Positions 39,125-47,851 of a DNA stretch of 64,000 nucleotides are shown here, one piece after another (position 1 is the first letter of the stretch; every line of letters begins with the position of its first letter). The stretch spans positions 59,355-123,354 of the forward strand of contig NZ_MLAS01000003.1 in assembly GCF_002272785.1 (NCBI RefSeq), written 5' to 3'. The notes under the pieces were generated by a model, which did no database searches, was not told the DNA's origin, and saw only the letters and a program-made list of their open reading frames with translations. The DNA comes from Helicobacter sp. 13S00477-4. Lineage in GTDB: Bacteria; Campylobacterota; Campylobacteria; Campylobacterales; Helicobacteraceae. A program made the translations under genes and the position numbers.

Positions 39125-39937
39125 ATGAAATATAAGCCACTTACCCTTATTATAATTTTATTGGCATTGATTTTTATCATTTTCGATTCAAATGATTTTT
39201 TACATTCAAAAACACTCCTTCTAGGAGATAAAACAAAAATTTTATTTTTTGAAAGCAAAGAAAATATCAAGCTATTTTATGAAAAATATATGCAACAAGC
39301 ACATAGCATTGAAGAATACAAAGCAAAGCTTCAAGATTATTCCAAACTCCAACTTCAATTCCAAACTCTTCAGACAAGATTCAATCAACTATCAGAATTT
39401 CTAAATCAAAAAATGCCTTATCAAAAACCAGATTTTATACCAACAAGATCTTTTTCATACGTAACCATAGGTAACTATAATCGTATATGGCTAGATTTTG
39501 ATATTTCTTCTTATCCAAAAAATAAAATTTTTGGGATTGTCCAAGATGGAAATGCTTTAGGTATAGCAACAATAAAAAATAATAGATTAATGGGCTTATT
39601 AAATGGGGATGAAAACTCTAGTTATGTAGTCCATATTGGCAAAGACAAAATCCCTGCTATCATCAGATACAATAGCACTGATCCTGAAAAAATATTGGCA
39701 GATTTTATCCCTTCTTGGATGAAAGTCAATATTGGTGATGAAGTTATCACAAGCGGTTTAGATGGTATTTTTACACCAAATATCCCAGTGGGGAAAATCA
39801 CCAACATTATCCAAAACTATGGCTATATCACAGCTGAAATCATCCCTTATGCTAAAAAAAACCATCCTGAATATGTATGGTTAGTCGACACCAAAAAACC
39901 ACAAACAAATTTTAGTTTAGAAAAAGACAATAAATGA
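39125..39937 (+). CDS. mreC: Rod shape-determining protein MreC
   Basis: 270 residues: one N-terminal membrane helix (about 5-20), a coiled coil near 60-97, then the periplasmic beta-rich MreC domain with ITSGLDGIFTPNIPVGKI. It bridges MreB and the elongasome enzymes. The ribosome site is weak. Its stop overlaps the start of the large glycosyltransferase-like gene, so the following surface-glycan genes may be transcribed with the shape operon. Confidence 0.9.
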   Translation: MKYKPLTLIIILLALIFIIFDSNDFLHSKTLLLGDKTKILFFESKENIKLFYEKYMQQAHSIEEYKAKLQDYSKLQLQFQTLQTRFNQLSEFLNQKMPYQKPDFIPTRSFSYVTIGNYNRIWLDFDISSYPKNKIFGIVQDGNALGIATIKNNRLMGLLNGDENSSYVVHIGKDKIPAIIRYNSTDPEKILADFIPSWMKVNIGDEVITSGLDGIFTPNIPVGKITNIIQNYGYITAEIIPYAKKNHPEYVWLVDTKKPQTNFSLEKDNK

Positions 39938-42018
39938 ACCAGAACAACTTGATGGAAAATAATCTGATTGAGATCGTTCATTTACTTGAAAATGCCACAA
40001 ATAAAAATCATATTGACCTAGCCTTCAACCAATACTTAAAGTTATTGGGAAACAATCATCAAATACAAGACAAAACCCAATCAAAAAAACTCATAAACCT
40101 ATTTAGAGACAAAATATATTCTCTGATTTTTTCAAAAGGTGATATCCTTGATAAAATTTATCTTTACCTCTATGAACTAGTTGATGCGAATAATGAAATA
40201 GATTTGAGGTTTGAACCTTTCATAAAAATTGCAGAAAAAAATGTATTTTCTAATAATATTAACGATGAAGAAAATATGATGCTCATTGAACTTGGAAGTA
40301 TTTGCAAAATACTATCAGGGCATAAGTTTGAAGGCATTACATTCTATATAAAAAATATCTGCCTGATAGACATCCATTCTAATGCTGCCCAACGATCTAC
40401 AAGCTTTATCATTAAGGTTTTTGAAACACTTATGATCCCAATTGATATTTTTATCCAAGCAATGCAAGAAATTTTAGAAAAAAATTATTTTTTTACCCTA
40501 CAAACCAAACAAAGACGTTCTATTTTTAACTGGCAACTACATATTTTCTGGAATATAAAACATTTTTTTAATCACAGAGATTGGCTCTTGCTCTACCCCT
40601 TATGGAAAGAAATATTTTATGAACTTCTTGATAGTTCTGATACCAAAAAAATTGATGAAGCCCTCTATGTGCAATTTTTCATCTATCATATATGTGGCAA
40701 TAACTTCACTTCTCAAGAAGAATGGAAAAAATTTAATCAAGATATCACACAAAAAGCTTCCAAAACTTATTCAGAATTTGGAAAAAAATTCAGATTGACA
40801 CCTTCAAGCAAACATCAAAAACCAAAAAAAATCATTGCATTCTTACGCGATAGGCTAGTAGAAAATTCTCCTTACAAAGTTGAATATAGCTTTCTAAAAA
40901 CCCTCATACAACAAAAAAAGTTCATGCAAAATTACGAAATCAAAATCTATTTGATGAATTTTTTAGAAAAAAGTGATAATGATCCTTTGATAAAAAAATC
41001 TTATGAAGAATTAGGTATTGAGGTCATTGATGTGGTCAGCATTTTCAATCAAGAAGGCTATTACAATTCACACTTTTCTAAAGCACTCAGTATTCGAGAA
41101 TCTATCATTAAAAATCAAATAGACATTATCATCAGTCCAAATAATGGTTATGGAATCAGCGATTTTATCCTCGCATCTAAAAGTGCACAAAAACAAATAT
41201 TTTGGAGTCATGGTAATTTTGTGTATGATTTACCTCAAATTGATACCAAAATCACACATATATGTCCACAATCAGGTATCATAAAACACGAAGGGTACGA
41301 TTTCTTTGGGTTCACTGTGCCAATGGAAGAAAAATTTTACAATCCTCCTATACCTGAAGACATTATCCAAAAAGAAAAATCAAAATACCCACAAAACAAA
41401 ATCATATTAGGACTCATCGGCAGATTGACAAAAATTGATTCACTCCCTTATCTTGAATCCATCATTAATATAATGATAAAAAAACCCAATAGCATATTTT
41501 TAGCTTGTGGTACAGGAAATATACACGAGATAAAACAAAAAATTGCCTCTATTAATATCAATATATTAGAAAGATTTTTTTTCCCTGGATACATTAATCC
41601 TTCTATTTATGGACACATCATTGACTTTTGGCCTGACAGTTTCCCGATGGAACAAGGTGAAAGCAAAGTGGAGTTTAATGCCAAAGGAGGGCTTATACTA
41701 AACTTCTCAAAAGAGAGTAAAGAATCCTATGAAATCCGTGCAAAAAAATGGATAGAAGAAAACACACATACTATCAAACAAGAATGCGAGAAAATGAATG
41801 TTTCATTTGAAGAATTCAAAAAAATTCGCATTCAAGAAACCTCTTGGATTGCTTTCAGTCAAAAAGAATATATCCAAAAAGCACTCAATCTTTTAAGCCT
41901 TACCAAAAATGAAAAGCAAATCCTCTCAGACAAAAGACTTCTACTCAGAAAGATTTATGAAAGCACTCGGAAAAACAATGGTTTAGAATCTTTTTTAAAA
42001 GCACTTGAAAATGTCTGA
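39934..42018 (+). CDS. Large GT-B-like glycosyltransferase (predicted)
   Basis: 694 residues, family not recognised with certainty. The first 280 residues are helical and repeat-like without clear TPR consensus. From about 300 on it looks like a GT-B fold: IIAFLRDRLVENSPYKVEYSF, a WSHGNFVYDLP stretch, then a nucleotide-sugar half with ILGLIGRLTKIDSLPYL, FLACGTGN, FFPGYINPSIYGHIIDFWPDSFPMEQGESK and GGLILNF. The overall design (helical domain plus GT-B) recalls OGT or HMW1C-type protein glycosyltransferases, but that is only a resemblance. It follows mreC with an ATGA overlap. Confidence 0.55.
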   Translation: MNQNNLMENNLIEIVHLLENATNKNHIDLAFNQYLKLLGNNHQIQDKTQSKKLINLFRDKIYSLIFSKGDILDKIYLYLYELVDANNEIDLRFEPFIKIAEKNVFSNNINDEENMMLIELGSICKILSGHKFEGITFYIKNICLIDIHSNAAQRSTSFIIKVFETLMIPIDIFIQAMQEILEKNYFFTLQTKQRRSIFNWQLHIFWNIKHFFNHRDWLLLYPLWKEIFYELLDSSDTKKIDEALYVQFFIYHICGNNFTSQEEWKKFNQDITQKASKTYSEFGKKFRLTPSSKHQKPKKIIAFLRDRLVENSPYKVEYSFLKTLIQQKKFMQNYEIKIYLMNFLEKSDNDPLIKKSYEELGIEVIDVVSIFNQEGYYNSHFSKALSIRESIIKNQIDIIISPNNGYGISDFILASKSAQKQIFWSHGNFVYDLPQIDTKITHICPQSGIIKHEGYDFFGFTVPMEEKFYNPPIPEDIIQKEKSKYPQNKIILGLIGRLTKIDSLPYLESIINIMIKKPNSIFLACGTGNIHEIKQKIASININILERFFFPGYINPSIYGHIIDFWPDSFPMEQGESKVEFNAKGGLILNFSKESKESYEIRAKKWIEENTHTIKQECEKMNVSFEEFKKIRIQETSWIAFSQKEYIQKALNLLSLTKNEKQILSDKRLLLRKIYESTRKNNGLESFLKALENV

Positions 42019-42994
42019 AATAGGTATTTTTGGTTTTGGGAATGTGGGGAAGAATTTTTATTCTCTGCTCCTTGATTTAGATTTTAAAAATATTATTATT
42101 TGTGATGAATATTTAAATGATTCGACAATCCAGCACAATCCTACCTGTCTCAAAGGTTGCAAAGCTATCATTATCTGTACTGCAAAAAAAGACCTTAAAG
42201 AAATATTTTTACAAAAACTCCTAAAATTGTCCATACAAAAAGAAAAAATCCGTTTTTATATGGGATGTTTTTATATCCCATATTGGTTAAAAAATAATAT
42301 CAAAAATTACTTTGATACCTTGAACCAAATCTTATTTATCAACAATATCTTATCAGATACACCTAACCTCACAAGACTTCAAAAAATACTCAAAACAGCC
42401 ATCAATTCAACTACAAAAACTCAAAAAAATGCAGCATTCTATGATAGAGTGTATCAAAAAGACAAATCAATAAAAAATTACAAAACAAGCATCTATTATC
42501 CAGGTTGGGAATATGCTTGTAAAATCTTGACTGAATATGGTATAAATAATGCCAATATACTTGATATTGGATGCGGGAGTGGTGATTTTGCCCAAATGCT
42601 TTATGAAAAAAAATTCCATCAATATAAAGGCATAGACTTCAGCATCCAAGCCCTAAATATAGCCAAAGAAAAAACTCCTCTTTGGAAAAATCATTTTAAA
42701 TTACAAGATATTTCTAAAATCTCTAAAATCTCTAAAATCTATACCCATATATGTATTTTTGAAGTGTTAGAACATATTGATGAGGATTTTTCTATCTTAG
42801 AAAAAATCCCTAGCAAAACCAATATCATTGCCTCTGTGCCTAATTTTTATTCACAAGGACATGTTAGGATTTTTGAAAACCAAGAAACTATTATCTCTAG
42901 ATATAATCACTTGCTTTTTTTCAAAGATTTTTTTGAACTTGAATTAGAAGGGGATAGGGATAAAATATTTTATTTCAATGCTGTAAAAAAATGA
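42011..42994 (+). CDS. Two-domain SAM methyltransferase with N-terminal nucleotide-binding-like segment
   Basis: 327 residues. The first 100 have a Rossmann start IGIFGFGNVGKNFYSLL and ICTAKKDL, like an NAD- or sugar-binding domain; the C-terminal 200 form a class I methyltransferase with ILDIGCGSGDFAQML, GIDFSIQALNIA and FEVLEHIDED. A TTG at 42005 opens the frame but the ATG at 42011 is the better start. It overlaps the genes on either side. A glycan or lipid-linked substrate is likely from context. It holds a short in-frame 9-base tandem repeat. Confidence 0.7.
   Translation: MSEIGIFGFGNVGKNFYSLLLDLDFKNIIICDEYLNDSTIQHNPTCLKGCKAIIICTAKKDLKEIFLQKLLKLSIQKEKIRFYMGCFYIPYWLKNNIKNYFDTLNQILFINNILSDTPNLTRLQKILKTAINSTTKTQKNAAFYDRVYQKDKSIKNYKTSIYYPGWEYACKILTEYGINNANILDIGCGSGDFAQMLYEKKFHQYKGIDFSIQALNIAKEKTPLWKNHFKLQDISKISKISKIYTHICIFEVLEHIDEDFSILEKIPSKTNIIASVPNFYSQGHVRIFENQETIISRYNHLLFFKDFFELELEGDRDKIFYFNAVKK
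42712..42738 (+). repeat. Three-unit 9-bp tandem repeat inside the methyltransferase gene
   Basis: The unit CTCTAAAAT occurs twice exactly after a first copy with one change (TTCTAAAAT). It encodes a repeated Ile-Ser-Lys in DISKISKISKIY. Unit length is a multiple of three, so copy changes would add or remove three residues without a frameshift. Confidence 0.85.
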
Positions 42995-44154
42995 ATACCT
43001 CAACACAAAATCATCAACTAAAAATCCTTATTCTATGTGCGGCAAATCCAGCTACTAATCCAAGACCAAGTCGGATGATAAGCCTTTTGAAAAAAAAACA
43101 TAAAGTCTACGCAATGGGCATTTGTGCTTCTGCGATGAAAGACATAAAAGTCTTCAGTTATCCTGCCTTCAAAAAAAGAAATTTGTTTGAAGAAATCAAG
43201 CTTTATAAAAATATTGTTTTCAAAAAATACCAAGAACTCATACATACCCCTAATCGATTAAAAATCATACAAATATTGCAAGAACATCATTTTAATCTCA
43301 TTATATGTCACGATCTTGTTCTGCTCCCTATTGTGCTTGCACACAAAAATAATGCCAAAGTTTTATTTGATGCTAGAGAATTCTACCCTGCCCAAAACAG
43401 CACTGATTTTAGATGGAAACTATTATTTTATAAATTCAATGATTTCTTGTGCAAGACTTATCTCCCACTTACTGATTTCAATATCACAGTTTCTAAAGGA
43501 CTCCAAGAATCTTATAAAAAGCACTATAATATAGATTGTGAGTTATTTTATTCATTGCCAAAATATCATGACATCACTCCAAAGCCAACCAAAGCCAAAT
43601 ATATTAAAATCATCTATCATGGTGCAGCCAACCCTAATCGTAAAATACAAAATATGATTGAAATGTCCCAATATCTCCAAGACAGATTTAAGATAGATTT
43701 GATGCTCATCAATACAGACAATAAGTATATGGATTTCCTAAAAAAATTATTAGCAAAAAAACAAAACAAAAATATAAATATCATCCCTCCAGTCCCTTTT
43801 GAAGAACTCATACCATTCAGTTCTGATTATGACTTAGGACTATACATTATCCCTCCAACTACACTCAATCTAAAATACGCCTTGCCTAATAAATTTTTTG
43901 AATATATTCAAGCACGATTAGGGCTCATAATTGCTCCTAGTATTGAACTAATACCTTTTGTGAAGACCTTTAAAAATGGTATCATCACTAAAGATTTTCA
44001 CCCCAAAAATATCGCAACAAGCATCAATTCCTTACAAACAGACGATATCAAGCATTACAAACAAAATTCACATAAAGCTGCCAAAATCCTAAATCTACAA
44101 AATAATCAAGAAAAACTAGATTCTATCCTCAAACAATTATTTTCAATGAGATAA
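42991..44154 (+). CDS. Family 4-type glycosyltransferase
   Basis: 387 residues. The N-terminal half begins LKILILCAANPATNPRPSRMISLLKKKHKV, typical of GT-B enzymes of the GT4 group, with FDAREFYPAQN at the domain core; the C-terminal half has IYHGAANPNRKIQNMI and the donor-site stretch LPNKFFEYIQARLGLI. Acceptor and sugar are unknown; LPS or a surface glycan is likely. A run of nine A at 43090-43098 encodes KKK early in the gene. ATGA overlap with the methyltransferase shows cotranslation. Confidence 0.8.
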   Translation: MNTSTQNHQLKILILCAANPATNPRPSRMISLLKKKHKVYAMGICASAMKDIKVFSYPAFKKRNLFEEIKLYKNIVFKKYQELIHTPNRLKIIQILQEHHFNLIICHDLVLLPIVLAHKNNAKVLFDAREFYPAQNSTDFRWKLLFYKFNDFLCKTYLPLTDFNITVSKGLQESYKKHYNIDCELFYSLPKYHDITPKPTKAKYIKIIYHGAANPNRKIQNMIEMSQYLQDRFKIDLMLINTDNKYMDFLKKLLAKKQNKNINIIPPVPFEELIPFSSDYDLGLYIIPPTTLNLKYALPNKFFEYIQARLGLIIAPSIELIPFVKTFKNGIITKDFHPKNIATSINSLQTDDIKHYKQNSHKAAKILNLQNNQEKLDSILKQLFSMR

Positions 44155-44172
44155 AAAACATTATGGTTTTTT
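44153..44172. terminator. A/T-stem hairpin between convergent GT and dnaQ genes
   Basis: AAAAAAC and GTTTTTT arms flank a 6-base loop right after the glycosyltransferase stop; T runs appear in both reading directions. The stem is weak, so termination efficiency is doubtful. Confidence 0.35.
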
Positions 44173-44910
44173 TCCTTTAGAAAAATCAATCAAATCTTGC
44201 GTGCTAAAAACCCAAGCTGGCAAAGAATACAAACAAATTTCAAAAACCCGTAAAGAACTCAAAGCATCTGCATAGGCTCGATGAGATACAGGCGTATTGA
44301 TACCCAAAAACACATTCAAAAATGCTAAAGAATATCTCGATGATAAAATACTCTTGCGAGCTAAGTCAATAGTACACAATCTTGGGTTGAGCATTTTATT
44401 CAACCCAATTTGTTCCATATGAAAACTGATAAAATCATAATCAAAATTCACATTATGTGCAACAAAAACACTATCCTCTAAAAACTCTCTAAAAGAAAAT
44501 AAAACTTCTTTGTTATCAGGAGATGCCTGAGTATGTTTTGGAGTAATGCCTGTAAGTTCAGTGATTTTTTCAGGGATTTCTTGAGCATAAACAAAGCTTT
44601 CAAATTTATCTATTATCTGATTATTACAATATTTTATAGCTCCAATTTCAATGATAGAGGAAGAGGCTGGTTTTGAACCTGTTGTTTCAATATCTACAAA
44701 ACAAAAAACCTGTTCCTGCCATCGTGTCTTTGTAGTGCTTAGGATAATATCGTCATCTTCTTGTAATAGTGGTAAACCACAAGATTTCAAAATTTCCAAT
44801 CTAACTTCAAAATCATCACAAACATCTATCATATTATGCAAGTGATTCGAAAAATCAGCCTTTTTTATTGAGGAAACTTTTAGCCGTTCAAGCAATTTAG
44901 AAAAATTCAT
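44161..44910 (-). CDS. dnaQ: DnaQ-like 3'-5' exonuclease (Pol III epsilon-type)
   Basis: 249 residues. The DEDDh exonuclease motifs are FVDIETTG near residue 72, AHNVNFDYDFI near 153 and SHRAYADALSSL near 208. About 65 residues precede the exonuclease core. It likely proofreads for the replicative polymerase. The ATG overlaps the rpe stop; rpe-dnaQ adjacency is the same as HP1386-HP1387. Confidence 0.88.
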   Translation of the reverse strand: MNFSKLLERLKVSSIKKADFSNHLHNMIDVCDDFEVRLEILKSCGLPLLQEDDDIILSTTKTRWQEQVFCFVDIETTGSKPASSSIIEIGAIKYCNNQIIDKFESFVYAQEIPEKITELTGITPKHTQASPDNKEVLFSFREFLEDSVFVAHNVNFDYDFISFHMEQIGLNKMLNPRLCTIDLARKSILSSRYSLAFLNVFLGINTPVSHRAYADALSSLRVFEICLYSLPAWVFSTQDLIDFSKGKKP

Positions 44911-45545
44911 CGCAAAGAACTAATTGCCTTTGCATAATCATTATTAGTAAAAATATAACTTCCAGCCACAACTATGTCTACTCCTACTATTTTAAGTAAA
45001 TCAATATTTTTGTTATTGACACCACCATCTACTTCTATGAGACAAGAAGGATTGTATTTATCAATCATTTCTTTAAGATTTGATATTTTTTTCTCTATGC
45101 CATCAATAAATTTTTGCCCTCCAAAACCCGGATTCACGCTCATCACTAAAACCATTTCAATATCTTTTATGATATATTTGAGGGTTTCTTCACTGCTGTG
45201 AGGATTCAAGACAACAGAAGGTCGTATCCCATAACTTCGTATATACTGAATCAATCGATGTAAATGCTTTTCCTCTTCAATATGCACACTCATAAATTCA
45301 GGCTTCAATGGAGCAAATAAATCAACAAAAAATCCGGCATTTCGCACCATTAAATGAATATCCAAAGGCTTAGAAGAAATTTCTGCAACTTTTTTGACGA
45401 CTAAAGGACCAATGGTGAGGTTTGGCACAAAATGCCCATCCATTACATCAATATGGACATAATCACAGCCTGCTTGGCAAATGGATTTTATTTCAGAGCC
45501 TAAATTTAAAAAGTCTGCAGACAAAATACTGGGTGCGACCAACAT
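44907..45545 (-). CDS. rpe: Ribulose-phosphate 3-epimerase
   Basis: 212 residues, TIM barrel. PSILSADFLNL, HIDVMDGHFVPNLTIGP, HLMV, SVNPGFGGQKF and EVDGGVN carry the metal ligands and catalytic Asp pair. It interconverts Ru5P and Xu5P. AAGG precedes the ATG; divergent from fbp. Confidence 0.95.
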   Translation of the reverse strand: MLVAPSILSADFLNLGSEIKSICQAGCDYVHIDVMDGHFVPNLTIGPLVVKKVAEISSKPLDIHLMVRNAGFFVDLFAPLKPEFMSVHIEEEKHLHRLIQYIRSYGIRPSVVLNPHSSEETLKYIIKDIEMVLVMSVNPGFGGQKFIDGIEKKISNLKEMIDKYNPSCLIEVDGGVNNKNIDLLKIVGVDIVVAGSYIFTNNDYAKAISSLR

Positions 45546-45596
45546 AAAAAACCTTCTTAAATCAGATTCTAAAGAATATCATAAAACGCAATAAGA

Positions 45597-45602
45597 TATA
45601 AT
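45597..45602 (+). promoter_or_regulatory. fbp: Probable -10 element of fbp
   Basis: A perfect TATAAT lies 25 bases before the fbp ATG, with the CGGAG ribosome site between them, in the 82-base gap shared with rpe. Confidence 0.45.
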
Positions 45603-45627
45603 TTAAGAAAAAAATTTCGGAGTATAA

Positions 45628-46461
45628 ATGCAGCAAAATTTTATCTCGATATTACAAAATTGTTCACTAAAAATACAAAACATCCTTAGACAATCTCATA
45701 CAAATTATCTAAACAGCACAAATCCAAGTGGTGATACACAGCTTGCTCTTGATATCCAAGCTGATAAAATTATAGAAGAAGAACTTTTAAAACTAGATTT
45801 CATAAAAGGTATTTGTAGCGAAGAAAAATCCAAAGCTATTTATAAAAACAATGGTTCTTACCTTGTTGCTTATGATCCTCTTGATGGATCATCAATCATA
45901 GAATCCAACCTAAGTGTAGGTTCAATATTTGGTATTTATGAAAAAGAATTTAAAGCCAGTAAACTTATAGGAGCTGCTTATATTGTTTATGGTCCTAGAC
46001 TTGAACTTATTTTTGCAGGGGATAAACTGCATTATTATGTGCATACTGGAGAAGATTGGCAAGAAAAATCACCTCCTGCACTCAAGAAAAAAGGCAATAT
46101 CAATGCAACCGGGGGTACGCAAAAATATTGGGAAACCAATCACAAAAAACTGATAGAAAATCTATTTGATGAAGGTTATCGTTTGAGGTATTCTGGAGGG
46201 ATGGTTCCAGATTTGCACCAAATACTTATCAAAGGAGGAGGACTTTTTAGTTATCCATCGACATCAGACGCACCAAAAGGAAAACTAAGAAAACTTTTTG
46301 AAGTTTTTCCTTTTGCTTTCATTTATGAAAAGGCAGGGGGAGAAGCTATTGATGGCAAAAATCGCTTGCTTGAACTTGATATTAAAGATTTACATGAAAG
46401 TACAGCTTGCTTTTTAGGCTCTGAATATGAAATCAAAAAAGTAAGGAATTTTTATGAGTGA
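45628..46461 (+). CDS. fbp: Fructose-1,6-bisphosphatase class I
   Basis: 277 residues, shorter than the typical 330. The metal-binding motif YDPLDGSSIIESN is near residue 90, and RYSGGMVPDLHQIL plus KAGGEAIDG near the end fit the family. It is the key gluconeogenic enzyme and fits an organism growing on organic and amino acids. The next gene starts 8 bases before its stop. Confidence 0.93.
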   Translation: MQQNFISILQNCSLKIQNILRQSHTNYLNSTNPSGDTQLALDIQADKIIEEELLKLDFIKGICSEEKSKAIYKNNGSYLVAYDPLDGSSIIESNLSVGSIFGIYEKEFKASKLIGAAYIVYGPRLELIFAGDKLHYYVHTGEDWQEKSPPALKKKGNINATGGTQKYWETNHKKLIENLFDEGYRLRYSGGMVPDLHQILIKGGGLFSYPSTSDAPKGKLRKLFEVFPFAFIYEKAGGEAIDGKNRLLELDIKDLHESTACFLGSEYEIKKVRNFYE

Positions 46462-46657
46462 AGCCCAAACCCCTAAAGATTTATGGCAAACTAAATTGGA
46501 TGAAAAATTACAATCTTTAAAAGCCTGTCAAAATGAAAAAAATCTTCAAGGCTGTTTTACTTGCAAAGATATTTTGGAATGCCAAATAAGGAAAGATTAT
46601 GTCAAAGCCGTTTATGAAAGTATGAGCAAAGGACAGAGTGGAGATTTTGAATTTTGA
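46454..46657 (+). CDS. Small cysteine-containing conserved hypothetical protein
   Basis: 67 residues with four cysteines: one in KACQNE, two in GCFTCKDILEC-type spacing, giving a C-x9-C-x2-C-x6-C layout that could bind zinc or a cluster. The C-terminus RKDYVKAVYESMSKGQSGDFEF looks conserved from memory in epsilonproteobacteria, but I cannot name a function. It overlaps fbp upstream and the DUF354 gene downstream. Confidence 0.7.
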   Translation: MSEAQTPKDLWQTKLDEKLQSLKACQNEKNLQGCFTCKDILECQIRKDYVKAVYESMSKGQSGDFEF

Positions 46658-47736
46658 TTTGGCTAGATATCATAGATCCAAAATATGTACTGTTTTTTAA
46701 AGATTTTATCCCATATTTAAAACTATTAGATGAAGTCCTAATCACAACTAGAAAAAGCCCTGACTATTCTGAATGTGCAAAACTTTTAGATCTTTTTAAA
46801 ATACCAAATATTGTTATTGGTAGCTATGGTGGACAAAGTTTGGAAGGAAAATTTGAAAAAAGACTTCAACGTCAAAAATCTTTTTTAAAACTTTTTAAAA
46901 AATATAAATCCCCTAATCTTTTTATTACGGGAGCAAGTGTCGATGGAACTCAATGTGCGTATGGCTTAGGGATACCTATCATCCAATTTTCTGACACACC
47001 TATTAAAGATGAGGTTTTTTCTTTAGAAAAAATCACGCTTTTATCTCGACTTACATTGCCATTAAGTTCACTCATATTCCATCCATTTATAGTCCCTCAA
47101 ATCTGTTATACCTCCTTAGGTATACCAACAAAAAATATCATCCCTTATGATTTTATTGATGTAGCCCTATGGCTAAAAAACTTCCAACCACAAAAAGATT
47201 TTAGAGATAATCATAAAATCCCTAAAAACAAGCCTACAATACTTATCCGTGAAGAAGAATACAAAGCTCATTATGTCGATAAAAAACTCCCAATCATCTA
47301 TGAAAGCGTTTCTCTACTCTGTAAAAATCTTGATATTAATATCATCATAATGCCACGATATGAAAGTCAAAGCCTCAAAAAAAGCTTCAAATCCTTCAAA
47401 AATATCTATATCATTGAAGAAAAACTCAAACCAAATGAATTTTATCCTTATATAGATATTCTTATTGGAGGAGGAGGGACAATGAATTTGGAGGCTTGTT
47501 ATTTGGGTATCCCTACAATATCAACACGATCTTTGTTTTTATTTCATGATAGATACCTTTTAAAACACAAGCTAATGAAGCATTGCAAAAGTCCTCAAGA
47601 AGTTTTCAAAACAGTTGAAAAAATTTTACAAAATCCACAAGTTGAACTAAAAAAATCCAATAAAAAATTATTCGAACCAAAAGAAGCAAATTTTGATGGT
47701 ATTTTCAAAACCATCAAAGATAAATTTTATGCCTGA
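46654..47736 (+). CDS. DUF354 family protein (GT-B-like)
   Basis: 360 residues starting at TTG 46654; its start overlaps the previous stop and GGAG lies about 10 bases upstream. The N-terminus IWLDIIDPKYVLFFKDFI matches the DUF354 opening (WIDI..P.D..FF), and GGGGTMNLEACYLGIPTISTRS near residue 275 resembles the nucleotide-sugar site of UDP-GlcNAc 2-epimerase or MurG-like folds. Members often occur in capsule and LPS loci. The exact reaction is unknown. Confidence 0.75.
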   Translation: MIWLDIIDPKYVLFFKDFIPYLKLLDEVLITTRKSPDYSECAKLLDLFKIPNIVIGSYGGQSLEGKFEKRLQRQKSFLKLFKKYKSPNLFITGASVDGTQCAYGLGIPIIQFSDTPIKDEVFSLEKITLLSRLTLPLSSLIFHPFIVPQICYTSLGIPTKNIIPYDFIDVALWLKNFQPQKDFRDNHKIPKNKPTILIREEEYKAHYVDKKLPIIYESVSLLCKNLDINIIIMPRYESQSLKKSFKSFKNIYIIEEKLKPNEFYPYIDILIGGGGTMNLEACYLGIPTISTRSLFLFHDRYLLKHKLMKHCKSPQEVFKTVEKILQNPQVELKKSNKKLFEPKEANFDGIFKTIKDKFYA

Positions 47737-47812
47737 ATTAATTTTATATTAATTAGAGAATGTTTTATTCATAAATAATATTGTCTTAAAATCAAAAAAC
47801 TTCACTATTTCA

Positions 47813-47836
47813 GAAGAATATAAAAGATTATTCTTC
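47813..47836. terminator. Hairpin between convergent DUF354 and receptor genes
   Basis: GAAGAATA and TATTCTTC arms enclose an 8-base loop in the 115-base convergent gap. In the minus direction a T6 run follows after about 15 bases, too far for a classic terminator. Nothing else is visible in this gap. Confidence 0.35.
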
Positions 47837-47851
47837 AGCTCTCTGAATTTG

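Noticed and set aside
47813..47836. Strong intrinsic terminator after the FrpB-like gene
   Set aside because: The stem is clear but the T run is too distant; kept only as a low-confidence hairpin.
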